The position numbers were made by a program, and so were the translations under genes. A stretch of DNA of 64,000 nt from an uncultured Desulfobacteraceae bacterium (lineage in GTDB: Bacteria > Desulfobacterota > Desulfobacteria > Desulfobacterales > UBA5852): NCBI GenBank assembly GCA_913060875.1, contig CAJXSL010000008.1:186001-250000 (forward strand), given 5' to 3'. This document shows, piece by piece, positions 60,988-64,000 of the stretch. Positions within the stretch are counted from its first letter, which is position 1. Every line of letters begins with the position of its first letter. A model generated the notes under the pieces. The model made no database searches. It saw nothing but the letters and a program-made list of their open reading frames with translations, and was not told where the DNA came from.

Positions 60988-62421
60988 TCAGTGGTCCTTC
61001 CGTGGTTCGAAATTATTTTTTGCAGCTATAAAATCCGGTAAATGACGGATCAGGTGCCAGAGGCTCCAGCGATGCTCCCACAGACGCCGGCGGAATTTCC
61101 GCCGCCAGCCGGGGCTCGAATAAAAGCGTTTGACGTGCTGGTTATACAGTTCGTCCAGGGCCTCCCGGGAGGCGATCCCGTGGGGCACGAAGACAAAATT
61201 GAGACAGTTCATCTGGCGCCAGTCCTCCTCCAGGGTGCCGGATTCTTCCAGATTCTGCCAGGCCGGGGCCCCGTGGAAAGGGGTGAATTTGGACATGTTC
61301 ATGTCGTCCAGGTCGAGGGACATGACAAAGTCGCTCGTTCTGCGGATGGACGCCTCGGTTTCGCCCGGAAGGCCCATCATGAACAGTCCCTTGGCGCGCA
61401 GTCCGCAGGCCTGGATGCGGCGCACCGTTTTCCGGACGTCTTCGACGTGGACCCCGGGCTTGTGGCGGTCCATGATGGCGTCGTCGCCGGACTCGATGCC
61501 CAGGGACACCTGCAGGCAGCCGGCCGCCTTGAGCATTTCCAGCAGATCGTCATCGGCATGGCCCACCCGCACGGCACAGTTGAACTGGATGCCCAAGGGG
61601 CGTTCCGTGAGCCGGGTGCACAGCTCGACGATGCGCTTGCGGTGGGCGGTAAACAGGTCGTCGTAGATATTCACGTGGCGGACCCCGAAGCGCTCCCGGA
61701 GGTGGCGCAGGTGGGCGTAGATATAGTCCGCCGAATTGTAGCGATACCCCTGCTTGAAGACCGACCGGTCGCAATAGGAGCACTGGTAGGGGCATCCCCG
61801 GCTGGTGACCATGGTGGCCCCGGGGGGCTGGATGAAGCTGAATAGGGGCAGGTTGTAGTGTTGGGGGAAACCGTCCAGCTTTTCGTAGGCCGGGAAGGGC
61901 AGTTGGTCGAGATCCGGCAGGAGGCGGCGGACCGGATTGGTCACAACCGTGCCGTTGTCCCGCCAGACAAGTCCGTCGATGGCCCCGGGCCGGTTGCCAT
62001 CGGCCAGTTCCGCCAGGGTGGCTTCGCCCTCTCCCATGCACAGGTAGTCGATGGCCGGATAGGCTTCCAACAGGGGGGCGCCCAGGGCGGATATATGGAC
62101 CCCGCCGAATACGGTCAGGATTTCGGGGTGCTTTTGCTTGATGGCGGCGGCCAGCTCGTGGCCGTCCAGGAATCCGGACGTGGTGGCGGAAAAGCCCACC
62201 AGCTCCGGCCGGCGGTCCAGAATGTCCCGGACGATGGCCGCATGGGGCCGGAGCCGCTCGCTGCCCAGGCAATCGTAGACATCCACCTGGTGCCCGCGTT
62301 TTTCCAGCCAGGCGGCCATGGAAAGCAGGCCCAGGGGCGGCATGCGGTTGGCCACCGGGGTGATGTCTTTCTGGCCGGGAACCCAGTTGGAGCCGGCCGG
62401 ATGGACGAGTACAATTTTCAT
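60988..62421 (-). CDS. B12-binding radical SAM protein
   Basis: 477-residue enzyme of the BchE/HpnP-like class: N-terminal cobalamin-binding domain (PPLGLLSMAAWLEKRGHQVDVYD, GFSATTSG, FGGVHIS, GEGEATL) and radical SAM motif CPYQCSYC (Cys210/214/217), with a C-terminal helical domain. Starts 1 base after the GT-DUF2062 stop. Third B12-type radical SAM enzyme in the window. Confidence 0.85.
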   Translation of the reverse strand: MKIVLVHPAGSNWVPGQKDITPVANRMPPLGLLSMAAWLEKRGHQVDVYDCLGSERLRPHAAIVRDILDRRPELVGFSATTSGFLDGHELAAAIKQKHPEILTVFGGVHISALGAPLLEAYPAIDYLCMGEGEATLAELADGNRPGAIDGLVWRDNGTVVTNPVRRLLPDLDQLPFPAYEKLDGFPQHYNLPLFSFIQPPGATMVTSRGCPYQCSYCDRSVFKQGYRYNSADYIYAHLRHLRERFGVRHVNIYDDLFTAHRKRIVELCTRLTERPLGIQFNCAVRVGHADDDLLEMLKAAGCLQVSLGIESGDDAIMDRHKPGVHVEDVRKTVRRIQACGLRAKGLFMMGLPGETEASIRRTSDFVMSLDLDDMNMSKFTPFHGAPAWQNLEESGTLEEDWRQMNCLNFVFVPHGIASREALDELYNQHVKRFYSSPGWRRKFRRRLWEHRWSLWHLIRHLPDFIAAKNNFEPRKDH

Positions 62422-62422
62422 G

Positions 62423-63556
62423 TCAGCGCGTTCCCGATCCCAGGCTGCGGACCGTGGCCATGCTGCGGGCGGCGATGCGCGCCATCAAAAGGGTTGCCAG
62501 GCCGGCCAGGCCGGCCAGGAGCGGCGCCAGGACAAGGGATCCCAACAACCACTCGTATAAGCGTTCCAGGGCCTGGTAGCCCAGTGTTTCCATGGATATT
62601 TCCGTCAAAAAATGGCCGTGGCGCAGCAGGTAGCCGGTTTCGATGCACAGGGCCGGCACCACGGGCGGCATGCACAACTGGCTGGATGCCAGGGCGGCGA
62701 TCTTGTTCAGGCGGAAATAATTGGCCGCCAGCATAATAACCAGGGTATGGCAGGCAATCAGGGGCAAGGTGCCCAGGAAAACGCCCATGGCCGCGGCCAG
62801 GGCCAACTGGGTGGGCGAGGTATTCTCCCGGAGAAGGGTGCGCAGGGAGCGCATGGGGCGCCAAACCGAAATTTTGGTGCCTGCCTCGCCGGCGCCGGGC
62901 ACCAGCTTGCGGTGGGGCACGGGGAGAACCGATCGCAGGGTGTAGTGGATGTTCAGCAAAAACCGCCACACCGGTTCCCCAAGAAAAGGCTGTTCACCCT
63001 GCCGTAGGGAAAGATCCGTTGTCACGGGGGCTTCCTGGAAAGGCACGTCCGCCCAGGCTGTTTTGACCAGGATCTCCATCCACAGGACGGCCCCGCCCTG
63101 ATAGAGCCTGAGATGCTCGATGACGGCCAGGGGATAGATCCGCAGGGCAGAAAGCGGGTCGTTCAGTTGGCACCCGCTCTGCATTTTGAGCCAGAAGCGG
63201 GGGAACGGTTGGCCTGGCTGCTGGCGACGCCCAATGATGACGGCTTCGGGATGCGCCTGACAGGCCATGGCCAGATTGCCGACATCGTCGCCCAGACCGG
63301 GCGATACCTGCCGCAGGACCATGAGATGGGTGGCCCCGCATGCCCTGGCACGCCGGGCGGCCGTCCGCAGATCGGCACCTCGAATCCTGGCGAGGTGCGG
63401 CGTGCCCGTGGCACCCTTGTCCCCGGGCGGGGCACTCCCGTTTCCATCCAGCAGGAAACAGGTGCCCGGCAGGTTTGCCCCGAAGTTTTTTATGCCGTTG
63501 CCCGCCGGGGCCCCGCCGGGACGCGGCATGATGCTTATGGCGATACGTACCTGCAT
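62423..63556 (-). CDS. Degenerate GT2 domain fused to DUF2062
   Basis: 377-residue protein. The C-terminal part (about residues 235-355) is a DUF2062 membrane domain (AAAMGVFLGTLPLIACHT, LNKIAALASSQLCMPPVVP). The N-terminal ~230 residues align with family 2 glycosyltransferases (HPEAVIIGRR, DPLSALRIYPL), but the VNDGST and DGDGQH metal motifs of active relatives are missing (compare the intact enzyme at 21844). Probably non-catalytic, perhaps a membrane partner. Heads the minus-strand operon. Confidence 0.7.
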   Translation of the reverse strand: MQVRIAISIMPRPGGAPAGNGIKNFGANLPGTCFLLDGNGSAPPGDKGATGTPHLARIRGADLRTAARRARACGATHLMVLRQVSPGLGDDVGNLAMACQAHPEAVIIGRRQQPGQPFPRFWLKMQSGCQLNDPLSALRIYPLAVIEHLRLYQGGAVLWMEILVKTAWADVPFQEAPVTTDLSLRQGEQPFLGEPVWRFLLNIHYTLRSVLPVPHRKLVPGAGEAGTKISVWRPMRSLRTLLRENTSPTQLALAAAMGVFLGTLPLIACHTLVIMLAANYFRLNKIAALASSQLCMPPVVPALCIETGYLLRHGHFLTEISMETLGYQALERLYEWLLGSLVLAPLLAGLAGLATLLMARIAARSMATVRSLGSGTR

Positions 63557-63614
63557 GCTGATCGCTTACGATTCCAAAATAAGGCCGATTTCAACCGTCA
63601 GAATGTCCGGTTCG

Positions 63615-63620
63615 ATTATA
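63615..63620 (-). promoter_or_regulatory. Candidate -10 box for the minus-strand operon
   Basis: Read on the minus strand this is a perfect TATAAT, about 60 bases upstream of the GT-DUF2062 start. No good -35 stands at the proper distance, so this is tentative. Confidence 0.3.
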
Positions 63621-63770
63621 AGGACGTTCCGGCGGCAATCCAGCCCATCCGTTTAACAGGGTGCCAACAGAATGGCAAGGATGTTGGCTTTGGCGTAATC
63701 CCTCCCCCTTCTGATCATGGGCTCGTAAAGGTATTATCGTTCCCGGGGATGGTTCCTGAAATGATTTTTC

Positions 63771-63842
63771 GATTTTCTGTCACATGGCAGAAAATCGGCA
63801 TGTAAAACGTCCTTGATCTGTCATTCCGGACTTGATCCGGAT
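63771..63842. repeat. Hairpin plus REP-like unit (second copy)
   Basis: GATTTTCTG...CAGAAAATC hairpin (63771-63797), GTAAAACGTCC, then GTCATTCCGGACTTGATCCGG (63830 onward), the same order as at 55642-55720. The remaining bases to 64000 show no gene that can be supported. Confidence 0.65.
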
Positions 63843-64000
63843 GCGAAGGTGGATACTTAGGACAAAAGGGCGGGCTTTAAGCGTTTTATGCCTTGCACGT
63901 TGGTCACCCCGGGGTGCGGCTCATCGCACTCAGGGTCAGGTGAAAGCTGGCGGCGGGCCGTCCGGTCACCGTCAACGCTACGGTCGCCTGACGGGCGTCG

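Noticed and set aside
59500-61041. 513-codon plus-strand ORF opposite the AMP ligase
   Set aside because: Antisense shadow; the ligase on the minus strand has all adenylation motifs.

Overview
The window looks like a GC-rich Desulfobacterota (deltaproteobacterial, Desulfosarcina/Desulfatitalea-like) chromosome segment. This is inferred from TRAP transporter genes, paired flavodoxin/FMN-reductase proteins with Cys clusters, B12-dependent radical SAM enzymes, and dispersed hairpin repeats of a kind common in that group. No rRNA, tRNA or CRISPR array was seen.

Layout. (1) 46-1920: the two membrane subunits of a TRAP transporter. (2) 2358-7762: GDP-sugar genes (ManC, Gmd, GDP-fucose synthase, nucleotide-sugar dehydrogenase), probably one operon for a fucose/uronate-type surface glycan. 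(3) 8109-9119: an ankyrin/TPR lipoprotein. (4) 9267-29034: first half of a large fatty-acid/polyketide-type cluster. It holds DarA and DarB (dialkylresorcinol assembly), an ACP, a fused fatty-acid kinase (DAK2-DegV), a thioesterase, an HTH protein, a BtrH-type acyltransferase, an ABC exporter, a glycosyltransferase, an MMPL exporter, two acyltransferases, another ACP and a FabF-like KS. A MarR/MBL module is embedded in it. (5) 29252-37926: an accessory island, visibly more AT-rich in its middle. It has cupin, SDR, TetR, transposase remnants (RAYT-like, IS110-like), a frameshifted acetyltransferase, a thioesterase, a cation efflux pump, two FMN-reductase-like proteins, PaaI and MarR, with hairpin/MITE-like repeats. 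(6) 37970-53434: second half of the cluster, with B12-radical SAM, DUF3261 lipoprotein, LolA-like protein, FabG, two FabZ-like dehydratases, two ACPs, a fused KS-chain-length-factor protein, three more radical SAM proteins, two KSs, a thioesterase and a stand-alone PKS-type dehydratase. (7) 53576-57859: miscellaneous lipoproteins and small proteins plus repeats. (8) 58238-63556: a minus-strand operon with YcaO, an AMP-dependent ligase, B12-radical SAM and a DUF2062 glycosyltransferase-like protein, plausibly a third block of the same pathway.

How it fits together. The gene set matches the logic of aryl polyene (APE) plus dialkylresorcinol (DAR) pathways, the combination that makes flexirubins in Bacteroidota. 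A ligase loads an aryl starter on an ACP. The KS/CLF, ketoreductase and dehydratases extend a polyene. DarA/DarB build a resorcinol. BtrH- or LpxL-type acyltransferases could join the parts. MMPL, LolA-like and DUF3261 proteins, with the ABC pump, would place the product in the outer membrane. The unusual parts are the KS-CLF fusion, the DAK2-DegV fusion, six radical SAM enzymes, the YcaO, a PKS-type DH and a degenerate methyltransferase tail on the MMPL pump. No aromatic ammonia lyase is visible, so the starter unit is unknown. The product is an inference.

Three copies of a 220-320 bp dispersed repeat sit between cluster genes. Several operator-like palindromes lie next to MarR and TetR genes.
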